DNA of 64,000 nt from NCBI RefSeq assembly GCF_017948485.1, contig NZ_JAFFSX010000031.1, positions 1-64,000 of the forward strand, in the 5' to 3' direction. Below, piece after piece: positions 51,230 to 59,383 of this stretch; the first letter of the stretch is position 1, and every line of letters starts with the position of its first letter. The notes under the pieces were generated by a model that was not told where the DNA came from, searched no databases, and saw only the letters and a program-made list of their open reading frames with translations. The translations under genes were made by a program, and so were the position numbers. Source of the DNA: Streptomyces sp. GESEQ-35 (GTDB taxonomy: Bacteria; Actinomycetota; Actinomycetes; Streptomycetales; Streptomycetaceae).

Positions 51230-52798
51230 TCAGTCTTCGTCGTGCTCGGAGCCGCAGGAGCTGCCGCTCGCGGGCAGAGAGCCGTACAGGAGGAAGTCGT
51301 CGACCTTCTTGCGCACGCACTCGGAGGCGGCGTACCCGGTGTGTCCCTCGCCCTTGTTGTCGAGCACGACGGCCGAGGAGCCCAGCCGTTTCGCGGTCTC
51401 CGTGGTCCAGCGGTACGGCGTCGCCGGGTCGCCGCGGGTACCGACGAGGAGCATCTTCGGGGTGTCGACGTCGCGCACTTCCTTCCGGATGAAGTCGGTG
51501 CCCTTGGGGCGGCCGTAGCACATCAGCACCTCGGTGAGGCGGTAGTCGCCGAAGACCGGTGAGGCCTCCTCGTACTGCCTGCGCAGCCGGTCGAGGTTCT
51601 TCGTGATCCAGTCGGCGGTCGGGCGGTCGGGGTCGTCCGCGCAGTTGATCGACAGCAACGCGGCCTGGAGGTTGTCGAAGGGGACGTCCTCCTCGTCGAC
51701 GAGGCCGCCGTCGCCGTTCCGGGCGAGGCCGCCACCGCTGAGGGCGAGGAGGCCGTGGGGATCGCCGTTCTCGACGAGCGAGGCGATGGCACGTTCCAGC
51801 GTGGGCCACATGTCCCTGCTGTAGAGGGCCTGGCTGAGGGCGGCGACGAGGTCCTGCCCTGTGAAGTTGTCGCCGAAGTCGGTCGGCACCGGGTCCTCGT
51901 CGAGCGATTCGACGAGATCCACGACATGTTCGCGGCCCATGCGCGAATCGGTCCCGAGCGGACAGGCGATGTCGTCCTCGGCGCACCACGCGACGAAGTC
52001 GTCGAGCGCCGTCTGCTGACCCTCGGACCCCACGTACGCCTGCTTGGTCAGCGGCTCCGTGAGCGTGTCCACGCCGTCCAGCACCAACCGGCCGACCTTC
52101 TTCGGGAATTGAGCCGCGTACACGGCGCCGAGCCGGGTTCCGTAGGAGAAACCGAGGTAGTTGAGCTTCTTGTCGCCGACGGCCTGGCGTATGACGTCCA
52201 GGTCGCGGGAGGCGTTCACGGTCCCGATGTGGGGGAGCACGGGTCCGGAGTGCTTCACGCACAGGGCGGCCGCCCGCTGCAACTGCCTGAGGAGCGTCTG
52301 CGGGTCGTCGGTGATGTCCGTGTCCGTGTTCATCGCCTCGGCGGCCTGCTCGGAGCCGTCGCCACAGCTGACCGGCGAGGATCTGCCGACGCCGCGGGGG
52401 TCGAAGGTCACCACGTCGTAGCCGTCCGTCAGGCCCATGAAGTCGTCGCCACCGAAGGAGAGTTGGGGGACTCCCGCGCCGCCGGGGCCGCCGAAGTTCA
52501 GCACCACCGAGCCGCGTGACTTGCCTGTGGCCCGGTAGCGGGCGAGGGCCAGATCGAGCGTGCCCGACTTCGGTTTCGCATAGTTGAGCGGGACGGTGAC
52601 CTTGCCGCACTGGAGATCCTTCGGCATCGAGCTGTCGCACTTCGCCCACGCGACCTTCTGCCGGTAGAACCGCGCCAGGTCGGGGTCGGTGTCGCGCGGG
52701 GCGCCCGTCGGCAGCCCCGCCGCCAGCACGGCCAGCCCGACCGCACCGGTGAGCGCGGAGCGCCGGACCGTGAGGCGCGTTGTCAGCTTGGCCAGCAT
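51230..52798 (-). CDS. Secreted tripeptidyl-aminopeptidase-like alpha/beta hydrolase
   Basis: A 522-residue exported hydrolase starting at ATG 52798 with GGAGG upstream. The signal peptide spans residues 1-30 (SALTGAVGLAVLAAGLP). The catalytic domain shows VVLNFGGPGGAG near 98-109, the nucleophile elbow LGFSYGTRLG near 213, and the acid and His in VGTRGDPATPYRW and GEGHTGYAAS near the C-terminus. The last part is the TAP-like domain. Relatives include the tripeptidyl aminopeptidase of S. lividans (SlpD/E, TAP), which feed on extracellular peptides. The mature protein begins near APRDTDPD. Confidence 0.88.
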   Translation of the reverse strand: MLAKLTTRLTVRRSALTGAVGLAVLAAGLPTGAPRDTDPDLARFYRQKVAWAKCDSSMPKDLQCGKVTVPLNYAKPKSGTLDLALARYRATGKSRGSVVLNFGGPGGAGVPQLSFGGDDFMGLTDGYDVVTFDPRGVGRSSPVSCGDGSEQAAEAMNTDTDITDDPQTLLRQLQRAAALCVKHSGPVLPHIGTVNASRDLDVIRQAVGDKKLNYLGFSYGTRLGAVYAAQFPKKVGRLVLDGVDTLTEPLTKQAYVGSEGQQTALDDFVAWCAEDDIACPLGTDSRMGREHVVDLVESLDEDPVPTDFGDNFTGQDLVAALSQALYSRDMWPTLERAIASLVENGDPHGLLALSGGGLARNGDGGLVDEEDVPFDNLQAALLSINCADDPDRPTADWITKNLDRLRRQYEEASPVFGDYRLTEVLMCYGRPKGTDFIRKEVRDVDTPKMLLVGTRGDPATPYRWTTETAKRLGSSAVVLDNKGEGHTGYAASECVRKKVDDFLLYGSLPASGSSCGSEHDED

Positions 52799-52992
52799 CC
52801 ATGCCTCCAGGGCGCCTGCCGTGGACCGGGAATCGGCGCCTCCGCTTCACGATAGGCGGCCCCCGGAACCGACGCCTCCGGACGAGCGGGACCGCACGGA
52901 GTGCCCTACCCTCTGTCCGCCCTTGATGAATGGGACGGTTTTGCCGCCAGTTCGATAATTGTGCCGCTCGATGGGGTGAAAGGCCGATAAGC

Positions 52993-53020
52993 CATAACTC
53001 GGATGGTTCGTCTGCGTTTT
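52993..53020 (+). promoter_or_regulatory. BldN-like promoter of the chaplin gene
   Basis: CATAAC (52993-52998), a 16-bp spacer and CGTTTT (53015-53020) resemble the BldN sigma consensus of the CGTAAC-N16-CGTTGA type. Transcription would begin about 45 bp before the ATG at 53070. BldN drives chaplin genes in S. coelicolor, so the match is meaningful, although two positions of the -10 half differ. Confidence 0.45.
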
Positions 53021-53069
53021 ATCCGGTGCGGGTGAGTGCCCGCGACCATGTCTGGAAGGCAGGGAACCT

Positions 53070-53711
53070 ATGAAACGGGTTACCCGAAACGGTGTGATCG
53101 CCGTCGCCGCCGCTTCTGGCGCGATGGCATTGACAGCGCCTGTGCACGCCGACTCCGCGGCCGAGGGTGCCGCGTCCGGTTCGCCCGGGTTGATCTCCGG
53201 CAACACCATCCAGCTCCCGGTGCACGTCCCGGTGAACGTGTGCGGGAACACCGTGAACGTGGTGGGGCTCTTCAATCCGGCGGTGGGCAATGAGTGCGCC
53301 AACAAGAGCGAGGGCAAGAAGCGGGGCGGCAAGCCCGGCGGAGCCACGGCGGAGAGCCGCGGAAAGGATTCGCCGGGTGTGCTGTCCGGTAATGGTGTGC
53401 AGCTCCCGGTGCATGTCCCGGTGAACGTCAGCGGCAACAGCGTCAATGTGGTCGGCGTCGGCAACCCGGCCACCGGCAACGAGTCCGTGAACACCTCCGG
53501 CGACCGGCCCGCCCGCCCCTCGACGCGGCCGGTCCCCAAGCCGCCCAAGCCGTCCGAGCCCCGTCCCCGCTCCGAGGCGGCCCCGCCCACGGTGGCGACC
53601 CTCGCCGACACGGGATCGGACGGAATGCTCCCCGCGGTCGCGGGCAGCGCGGCCCTGTTGCTGGGCGGATCCGTCCTGTACCGGCGTTTCCGCGCGAAGG
53701 CGGCACTCTGA
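53070..53711 (+). CDS. Long chaplin with two chaplin domains and a sortase signal
   Basis: A 213-residue surface protein. Residues 1-29 are a signal peptide. The first chaplin domain (about 38-78) has NTIQLPVHVPVNVCGNTVNV and the Cys pair Cys58/Cys76. The second (about 101-141) is similar, but both Cys are replaced by Ser (Ser121, Ser139). A Pro-rich, probably extended segment follows, then the sortase motif LADTG at 178-182, a hydrophobic helix and a basic tail, so it should be covalently attached to the wall by a class E sortase. Chaplins make aerial hyphae hydrophobic. Loss of Cys in the second domain removes one disulfide. A BldN-like promoter lies upstream. Confidence 0.93.
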   Translation: MKRVTRNGVIAVAAASGAMALTAPVHADSAAEGAASGSPGLISGNTIQLPVHVPVNVCGNTVNVVGLFNPAVGNECANKSEGKKRGGKPGGATAESRGKDSPGVLSGNGVQLPVHVPVNVSGNSVNVVGVGNPATGNESVNTSGDRPARPSTRPVPKPPKPSEPRPRSEAAPPTVATLADTGSDGMLPAVAGSAALLLGGSVLYRRFRAKAAL

Positions 53712-53733
53712 CCGGGGCCTCCCGGTGACGGAC

Positions 53734-53763
53734 GGCCCCACCGCACCCGTGATCGGTGGGGCC
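53734..53763. terminator. Hairpin between convergent chaplin and deaminase genes
   Basis: GGCCCCACC at 53734-53742 pairs exactly with GGTGGGGCC at 53755-53763 around a 12-nt loop. It sits between the chaplin stop (53711) and the end of the leftward deaminase (53780) and can stop either transcript. Confidence 0.6.
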
Positions 53764-53779
53764 ACGTCCTGGTACGGCC

Positions 53780-54265
53780 TCAGCCGCGCCCGCGTGGGAA
53801 GCGCCGGTGCAACTCCCGTACTTCCTCGGCCAGTTCGGGCACCGGTCCGTCCACCACCACGCCGGGCGCCACCTCGTTGACCGGCAGGGGCCGCACCGGA
53901 GGCGCGGGTACGCCCAACTCGGCCAGCCACGAGGTGAGTTGGCCGGACGAGGCGATGTACACGATGCGGCCGAGGCCCACCCAGGCGTGCGCGGCCGCGC
54001 ACATCGGACAGTGCTCGCCGGATGTGTACACGGTGGCGGCCGCCCGCTCCTGAGGTGTCATATGGGCCGCGGACCAGCGTGCCAGCTCGAACTCGGGGTG
54101 CCGCGTGCGGTCGCCGGAGGCCACCCGGTTGTGGTCCTCGGCCCGCACCGCTCCGTCCGCGTCCACCAGGACCGAGCCGAACGGCTCGTCACCGGCCTGG
54201 AGCGCCTCGGCCGCCAGCTCCACACAGCGGCGCAGATACGGCAGCTCGGTGTCCTTCACGACCAT
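53780..54265 (-). CDS. Nucleoside deaminase (cytidine/deoxycytidylate deaminase superfamily)
   Basis: A 161-residue zinc deaminase. The ATG at 54265 is preferred because GGGAAGG lies upstream; a frame reaching 54304 adds 13 residues. The zinc and catalytic residues are in HPEFEL (HxE, near 53-58) and EHCPMCAAAH (PCxxC, near 84-93). Proteins of this length and pattern include guanine deaminase, tRNA adenosine deaminase and riboflavin-related deaminases; it lacks features that settle which. It is convergent with the chaplin gene and followed by the MFS gene 40 bp upstream on the same strand. Confidence 0.85.
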   Translation of the reverse strand: MVVKDTELPYLRRCVELAAEALQAGDEPFGSVLVDADGAVRAEDHNRVASGDRTRHPEFELARWSAAHMTPQERAAATVYTSGEHCPMCAAAHAWVGLGRIVYIASSGQLTSWLAELGVPAPPVRPLPVNEVAPGVVVDGPVPELAEEVRELHRRFPRGRG

Positions 54266-54305
54266 GGCGTACGGCCTTCCCGTGAGGTGATCTTCGCAAC
54301 GCACA

Positions 54306-55505
54306 CTACGGTCGACCGCGCGCGGCCGGGAAGGCGTGCCCGCGGCCGAGCGCCACCACGGTGAGAGCGGCGGCGATCAGCGGGAGCGCGGTCCAGGGCA
54401 GAGATCCCGCGCCACCGCTCTCCAGGACGACACCACCGGTGAGCGATCCCGCCGCGATACCCGCGTTGTACACGGTGGTCTGCAACGCGGTCGCCACGTC
54501 CGCCCGGGCGGGACCCGAGGCGTCGACCAGTGCGGTCTGGATCAGCGTCGGCGCCCCGCCGAACGCGGCACCCCACAGTGCGACGGAGACCAGCAGTACG
54601 GCCGGGGCACCGGCCCACAGGCCCAGCGTGAGCATGACCCCGGCGCACAGCGCGAGCGCGCCGAGCAGGGTGGGCCGCAGATGCCGGTCGACGAGCAGGC
54701 CGGTGAGCCAGATCCCGGCGACCGTCGCCGCCCCGAACACCAGCAGCACCAGCCCGGTCCGGCCGAACCCGGCGTGTGCCGTGAACGGGGCGACGTACGT
54801 GTACATCACCTGATGCCCCAGCAGCAGGAACAACGTCACCGACAGGATCGCCGGAATCCCCGGCAACCCGGCCACCCGCCCCAACGGCAGCCTGGAGCCC
54901 GGCGCCTCACCCGGGAAGCCGGGCACCCGCCGGCGCACCCACCACGCCAGCAGCACGGCGAGCCCGGCCAGCACCCCGAAGGCCGTGCGCCAGCCGAGCA
55001 GTTCGGCCACCGCCGTCCCGGCGGGCACGCCGAGCGACAGCGCCAGCGTGATCCCGGCGAGCACGATCGCGATCGCCCGCCCGCGCCGCTCCGCCGGCAC
55101 CATCCGGGCCGCGTACCCGACGAGCATCGCCCACAGCATGCCGCCCATCACCCCGGCCACGAGCCGCGCGGTGAACGTGAGGGCGTACGACGACGACAGC
55201 GCGACCACCGCGTTGCTGCACGCCAAGCCGAGCAGCGCGCCCATCAGCACCGGCCGGCGAGGCAGCCCGCGCAGCAGTGTGGTGAGCGGGATCGCGGCGG
55301 CGAAGGAGGTGACCGCGTACGCGGTGACGAGGAACCCGACACGGGCCTCGGGGACTCCCAGCGCCGGTGCCATGCGGGGGAGCAGTCCCGCGGGGAGCAG
55401 CTCGGTCATGACGGCGGTGAAGGCGGCCGTGGACAGGGCGAGGAGCCCGGACCAGGGCAGGGACGTGGGCACGGCTGCGCCCTTGACCAGGGATGCGGTG
55501 GACAT
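54306..55505 (-). CDS. MFS drug/sugar efflux transporter
   Basis: A 399-residue integral membrane protein with twelve predicted helices. Hydrophobic spans begin near residue 20 (LLALSTAAFTAVMTELLPAG) and recur to the end. The loop 2-3 motif GLPRRPVLMGALLGL matches the DHA1/AraJ-type MFS signature, and MVPAERRGRAIAIVLAGITLA is the loop after helix 4 typical of that clade. It likely exports a drug or sugar derivative by proton antiport. It is divergent from a MerR regulator, with a palindrome in between, so it is probably induced by the compound it exports. Confidence 0.87.
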   Translation of the reverse strand: MSTASLVKGAAVPTSLPWSGLLALSTAAFTAVMTELLPAGLLPRMAPALGVPEARVGFLVTAYAVTSFAAAIPLTTLLRGLPRRPVLMGALLGLACSNAVVALSSSYALTFTARLVAGVMGGMLWAMLVGYAARMVPAERRGRAIAIVLAGITLALSLGVPAGTAVAELLGWRTAFGVLAGLAVLLAWWVRRRVPGFPGEAPGSRLPLGRVAGLPGIPAILSVTLFLLLGHQVMYTYVAPFTAHAGFGRTGLVLLVFGAATVAGIWLTGLLVDRHLRPTLLGALALCAGVMLTLGLWAGAPAVLLVSVALWGAAFGGAPTLIQTALVDASGPARADVATALQTTVYNAGIAAGSLTGGVVLESGGAGSLPWTALPLIAAALTVVALGRGHAFPAARGRP

Positions 55506-55520
55506 GCGACCATGCTCGGA

Positions 55521-55540
55521 CCTTCACATCAGTGAGAAGG
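55521..55540. promoter_or_regulatory. MerR-type operator between MFS and MerR genes
   Basis: CCTTCACA and TGAGAAGG (55521-55528 and 55533-55540) are inverted with seven of eight positions matching around TCAG. It lies 15 bp from the MFS start and 25 bp from the MerR start, a suitable position for control of both. Confidence 0.55.
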
Positions 55541-55564
55541 CAAGGGCGGCCTCCGGAGGAAGCC

Positions 55565-55948
55565 ATGAGGATCGGCGAACTGTCCCGCCGCACCGGGGTG
55601 CCCACACGACTGCTGCGCTACTACGAAGAGCAGGACCTCTTGCACCCCGAGCGCGCCCAGAACGGCTACCGGGACTACGGCGACTCGGCCGTCCAGGACG
55701 TGCAGCAGATCCGCGGACTGCTGGACTCGGGCCTGACCACGGAGATGATCCGCACGATCCTGCCGTACCTCTCCGGGCCCGAGGAGATCCTGCTCCCCTC
55801 CGTCTGTCTGACCCCCGAGACCGCCGCGCTGCTCAGCGGCCACATCGACCGCATCCAGTCCCGTATCGACTGCCTGGCCCGCAACCGCGACCGGCTGCGT
55901 GCGTATCTGGCCGCGGTGAGCGGGACTTCCGCCGTATTTGAGCGGTAA
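55565..55948 (+). CDS. MerR-family transcriptional regulator
   Basis: A 127-residue regulator starting at ATG 55565 with CGGAGGA upstream. The winged helix-turn-helix occupies residues 1-70 (MRIGELSRRTGVPTRLLRYY, then RAQNGYRDYGDSAV). The rest is a coiled-coil dimerisation helix with no clear Cys or metal cluster, so the effector is probably an organic ligand. It is divergent from the MFS gene and likely activates or represses it through the inverted repeat at 55521-55540. Confidence 0.9.
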   Translation: MRIGELSRRTGVPTRLLRYYEEQDLLHPERAQNGYRDYGDSAVQDVQQIRGLLDSGLTTEMIRTILPYLSGPEEILLPSVCLTPETAALLSGHIDRIQSRIDCLARNRDRLRAYLAAVSGTSAVFER

Positions 55949-55988
55949 AGCGGTTGCCACGCGGGCCTCCCGGTGCTGGAGTGAGCAC

Positions 55989-56765
55989 ATGGATCACGTC
56001 GGTGTGCTCGCCCTTTTCGACCGGGACATGCGTGAAGGTGCACAGCCGGACACTCCCGACGCCAGGGTTGAGCGTGCCGGGCGCGTGGTGCGCCAGGTGT
56101 CCTCCCCGCAGGGCTGGAACGGCGTCGTGTGGTCCGACCTGGACGAGTCGAGCGCGGACACGGCGATCGCCGAGCAGATCGCCTACTTCTCCGGACTCGG
56201 CCGCGAGTTCGAGTGGAAGCTCTACGGCCACGACCTGCCCGTCGACCTCGGTCAGCGGCTCAGGGACGCCGGATTCACCGCCCAGCCGGAGGAGACGCTG
56301 ATGATCGGCGAGGTCGCCGATCTGACCCTCGACGCCGAGCCGCCCGAGGGCATCCGCATCCTTCCCGTGACCGACCGGGCCGGCGTCGATCTCGTGGCCG
56401 ACGTGCACGAGAAGGCGTTCGGCACGGACGGTTCCCGGATGCGGCACCAGCTGCTCGCCCGGCTCACGGACGACCCCGAATCGGTCGCAGCCGTCGTCGC
56501 CCTCGCCGGTGACATACCGGTCAGCGCGGCGCGCATGGAGATGGCGCCGGGCAACCGGTTCGCCGGCCTGTGGGGCGGCGGCACCGTCGAGGAGTGGCGC
56601 GGCCGCGGCATCTACCGTGCACTGGTCGCCCACCGGGCGCGGGCCGCTGTGGGCCGTGGATACCGGTACCTCCAGGTCGACGCCATGAGCCAGAGCCGCC
56701 CGATCCTCGAACGGCTCGGCTTCCAGCCGCTGACCACCACCACGCCGTACGTGTACGTGCCGTAG
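55989..56765 (+). CDS. GNAT-family N-acetyltransferase
   Basis: A 258-residue acetyltransferase. ATG 55989 has GGAG eight bases upstream. The C-terminal half is the GNAT fold, with the acetyl-CoA loop WRGRGIYRALVAHRARAAVGRG (about 200-222: the Gly-rich R-x-x-G-x-G pattern), and ends AMSQSRPILERLGFQPL. The N-terminal half resembles a second, degenerate GNAT domain. It follows the MerR gene by 40 bp in the same direction, but the pair is not obviously functional together. It is convergent with the TetR gene (13 bp apart). Substrate unknown. Confidence 0.85.
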   Translation: MDHVGVLALFDRDMREGAQPDTPDARVERAGRVVRQVSSPQGWNGVVWSDLDESSADTAIAEQIAYFSGLGREFEWKLYGHDLPVDLGQRLRDAGFTAQPEETLMIGEVADLTLDAEPPEGIRILPVTDRAGVDLVADVHEKAFGTDGSRMRHQLLARLTDDPESVAAVVALAGDIPVSAARMEMAPGNRFAGLWGGGTVEEWRGRGIYRALVAHRARAAVGRGYRYLQVDAMSQSRPILERLGFQPLTTTTPYVYVP

Positions 56766-56778
56766 CACGCCGCGCCGG

Positions 56779-57486
56779 TCAGGCCAGTCCGAACGCGTCG
56801 GCCAGCGAGTCCATCTGGGCCATGAGCAGGGTGCCTCCGTCGTGCCCCATGCCGCCGAACTGGCCGGACACCTCAAGGCCGACGACCCCGTGCATGTGCG
56901 ACCAGGCGAGCACGGCGCCGGCCAGCGCGGTCCCCGGATCGCCTGCGGGCGAGTGCCCGCTCACCCATCCCGCGACCGGGGGGTCCGCATCGGCCCAGGT
57001 CTGCATCTGCGTGACCACCGGCCGTACCGCAGCCGAAGGCTCGGCCCCGTCGAAGGCGGGCAGGAACGGCCCGAGCACCGCCCGCGCACTGTCGACCGTC
57101 TCCGGAGGCGCGATGTACCCGGGCACGGGCGTGCCCTGGATCAGCAGATAGCGGTGCGGCTGCTCGACCGCCCAGTCCCGGCACGCCGTCGCCAGAGCCC
57201 GCAGTCGAGCCCGCGGTGAGGTGGTCGCAGGCAGTTGGTCCGCGGCCACGGCGACGGCCGAGGCCAAGTCGGCGTACGCGTCCCGGATCAGGTCGGTGAG
57301 CAGCGCGTCCCGGCTGTCGAAGTAGCGGTAGAGGGCCGGGCCCGAGAGGCCCACCTCCTTGGCGATCCGCGTCAGCGCCACGGCGCCCGTACCGCCCTCG
57401 GCCAGCTGCCGGAGCGCGATCTCCTTGACCTCCGTGCGCGTCTGCTCGCGATAGCGCGCCCTGGGGCTCTGTGTACTCCCGGCCAC
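56779..57486 (-). CDS. TetR-family regulator with WHG-type C-terminal domain
   Basis: A 235-residue repressor. GTG 57486 is chosen: GAAGGGAG lies upstream and the frame before it, up to 57615, is AT-rich and non-coding. The N-terminal helix-turn-helix (about 18-65) contains VALTRIAKEVGLSGPALYRYF. The C-terminal part has the WSHMHGVVGLEVSGQFGGMG segment matching the WHG domain of TetR-like proteins. It is divergent from an epimerase-like gene across 131 bp, which contains a likely operator. Confidence 0.88.
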   Translation of the reverse strand: MAGSTQSPRARYREQTRTEVKEIALRQLAEGGTGAVALTRIAKEVGLSGPALYRYFDSRDALLTDLIRDAYADLASAVAVAADQLPATTSPRARLRALATACRDWAVEQPHRYLLIQGTPVPGYIAPPETVDSARAVLGPFLPAFDGAEPSAAVRPVVTQMQTWADADPPVAGWVSGHSPAGDPGTALAGAVLAWSHMHGVVGLEVSGQFGGMGHDGGTLLMAQMDSLADAFGLA

Positions 57487-57566
57487 GGCCGACTCCCTTC
57501 TCCGCTTCGCGACACACCCTAACGACTGACGAAGTATCCCACTATTGTGATGCCCAATAGAAAGAG

Positions 57567-57584
57567 TTACGGTGTCTAACGTAA
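57567..57584. promoter_or_regulatory. Putative operator between TetR and epimerase genes
   Basis: TTACG at 57567-57571 and CGTAA at 57580-57584 form an inverted pair around eight bases. The whole 57530-57615 stretch is strikingly AT-rich for this genome, as expected for the divergent promoters it must hold. Confidence 0.45.
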
Positions 57585-57617
57585 GCGATAGAGAATCACA
57601 AAGAGAAGAGGTCAAAC

Positions 57618-58574
57618 ATGTCTGCCGCCCAGGAGCCCCGCGCCCTGCACACCGTCCTCGGCTCCGGCCCGGCCGGGACCACGCTCGCCCGTGAGCTGGT
57701 GTGCCGCGGTCACGCCGTGCGTCTCGTCGACCGCAAGGGCGATGGGCCCGCGATCGAGGGGGTCGAGCGGTACGCCGCCGACGTCAGCACCGTCGACGGA
57801 GCGCGCACGGCCGTCGCCGGTGCCGACGTCGTGTACCACTGCCTCAACGTCGGTTATCACCTCCAGGTCGAGGTGATGCCCCGCATCCAGGACGCCGTCC
57901 TCGGTGCCGTCGAAGCCTCCGGCGCGCGGCTGGTCGTACTCGACACGCTCTACCCGTACGGCGAGACCGGGGGAGCGGTGATGACCGAGGACAGCCCTTG
58001 GAAGGCGACGACCCGCAAGGGCCGGATGCGCGCCGAACTCGACGAGCGGTACCTCGCCGCGCACCGCGAGGGCCGGGCCGGGGTCGTCCTCGGACGGTCC
58101 GCCGACTTCGTCGGCCCCGGCGTGGTCAGCTCCACTCTCGGCGGAGCGGTGTTCCCCGGTGCCCTCACCGGCGGCGAGGTTCCCGGGCTCGGGGACATCG
58201 ACCTGCCGCACAGCTACACGAGCATCGTCGACGTGGCCGCCGGCCTCGCGACCCTCGGTGAGCGCCCCGAGGGCGACGGCCGGGTCTGGCATCTGCCCAC
58301 CGCGCCCGCGGTCACCACCCGCGAGATCCTCGCCATGATCGAGGAGAAGGTGGGCCGCCCGCTGAACATCGTGACCGTCGACGAGCCCCGGCCCTTCGGC
58401 CCGTTCGACGAGGAGTTCATGGCCGAGTACGCCGAGATGTTCTACCAGCACACCGAGCCCCAGATCATGGACTCGTCCGCCTTCGAGCAGGCCTTCGGCG
58501 TGACTCCGACCCCGCTCGCCGAGACGGTGGACGCCACGCTGGCCTGGTACCAGGAGTGGCTCGCGAGCCTATGA
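57618..58574 (+). CDS. NAD-dependent epimerase/dehydratase-like (extended SDR/NmrA-type) protein
   Basis: A 318-residue NAD(P)-binding protein. The cofactor motif is VLGSGPAGTTLARELVCRGH (residues 13-32: GxGxxG variant), then LVDRKGDG. The position expected for the catalytic Tyr-x-x-x-Lys shows no clear YxxxK, so it may be a non-catalytic or atypical member. TPLAETVDATLAWYQEW ends the protein, as in extended SDR enzymes that act on sugar or lipid substrates. It is divergent from a TetR regulator. The substrate is not evident. A hairpin follows at 58615. Confidence 0.82.
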   Translation: MSAAQEPRALHTVLGSGPAGTTLARELVCRGHAVRLVDRKGDGPAIEGVERYAADVSTVDGARTAVAGADVVYHCLNVGYHLQVEVMPRIQDAVLGAVEASGARLVVLDTLYPYGETGGAVMTEDSPWKATTRKGRMRAELDERYLAAHREGRAGVVLGRSADFVGPGVVSSTLGGAVFPGALTGGEVPGLGDIDLPHSYTSIVDVAAGLATLGERPEGDGRVWHLPTAPAVTTREILAMIEEKVGRPLNIVTVDEPRPFGPFDEEFMAEYAEMFYQHTEPQIMDSSAFEQAFGVTPTPLAETVDATLAWYQEWLASL

Positions 58575-58900
58575 CCGCGGCCGGGTCCTGCCGTGAACCG
58601 GGCGCACCGACGCGGGCGTGCGGCATCGTGGACCGCACGCCGCCGGGTTCCGGGCCATCCGCTGTGCGTGGCCGGGGAGTTCGGGTTGGCCGAGCCGAGT
58701 CGGCTGGACACCCGCTGGTCCAGGTCGCCCTCGTGGCGGGCGGGTGGCGCCGCCCGACGAACTCCGTGCGAGGCGCTCAGAGGTCGCGCCAAATTCTCCG
58801 TCGTGGACGTACCCGGCGCCGTTGCGTGGGACGCGGCTACGGCAGCCTCATGCAAAGCAGCCGCGTCCCCACGTGGGTGGTCCCTGCCGCGATGCGGCCC
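58575..58900. terminator. 326-bp gene-free region with a perfect hairpin at 58615-58641
   Basis: GGCGTGCGG at 58615-58623 pairs with CCGCACGCC at 58633-58641 around nine bases, 41 bp after the epimerase stop, and probably terminates it. The remaining bases to 58900 contain no gene or motif I can support. Confidence 0.45.
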
Positions 58901-59164
58901 TCAGCGGCGGACCTTCGTCCGGTCCATGGCGGCCACGCCGACCGCGGCCAGGCCGATCTGGATGAGCCACTCGATCCAGTCGACGCCGTCCGTGTCGGCG
59001 ACGTCGAAGCCGTTGGCGATCGCCGAGCCGAGCAGAGCGGCGGCGATGCCGACGAGGATCGTCCACAGGATTCCGATGCGCTGACGCCCGGGGACGACGA
59101 GCCGCCCCAGGACACCGATGATGATGCCGATAATGATGGCGCTGATGATGCCTGAGATCTCCAT
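58901..59164 (-). CDS. GlsB/YeaQ/YmgE-family stress membrane protein
   Basis: An 87-residue protein with three hydrophobic helices (SGIISAIIIGIIIGVLGRL, GILWTILVGIAAALLGSAIA, then WIEWLIQIGLAAVGVAAM). The glycine-rich pattern and the short RQRIG loop are those of transglycosylase-associated/GlsB proteins, which respond to stress in many bacteria; the mechanism is unknown. The ATG at 59164 has an AGGGGCGG run upstream. It is divergent from the large secreted protein at 59384. Confidence 0.87.
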   Translation of the reverse strand: MEISGIISAIIIGIIIGVLGRLVVPGRQRIGILWTILVGIAAALLGSAIANGFDVADTDGVDWIEWLIQIGLAAVGVAAMDRTKVRR

Positions 59165-59297
59165 CTCCGCCCCTCTTTGTCGGGACCCCCGTTGCTGAGC
59201 AAGTGCCCGCTGGAGCCGGAGACAGTCCGCTCCGGTGAGTGGCGCGCAAGTTTTCTGTTCACGACCCGGTCATGCCATGTACCTTTCAAACGTGCCA

Positions 59298-59332
59298 CGC
59301 GCGTAGAACGATCGTTGACTGTTCTACGCGCG
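59298..59332. promoter_or_regulatory. Perfect 12-bp inverted repeat upstream of secreted protein gene
   Basis: CGCGCGTAGAAC at 59298-59309 pairs exactly with GTTCTACGCGCG at 59321-59332 around 11 bases. It lies 51 bp before the ATG at 59384, in the divergent promoter region with glsB. It could be an operator or an RNA hairpin. Confidence 0.5.
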
Positions 59333-59383
59333 CAGATTCAGCCCCCGCACTGCCTCTTCCCACCCCACACGGAGGTTCGCCGG

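Noticed and set aside
50043..52850. A single very long leftward frame covering both the BaeRF3 and peptidase genes
   Set aside because: The BaeRF3 domain begins near 51137; the upstream part is the peptidase gene read in another frame.
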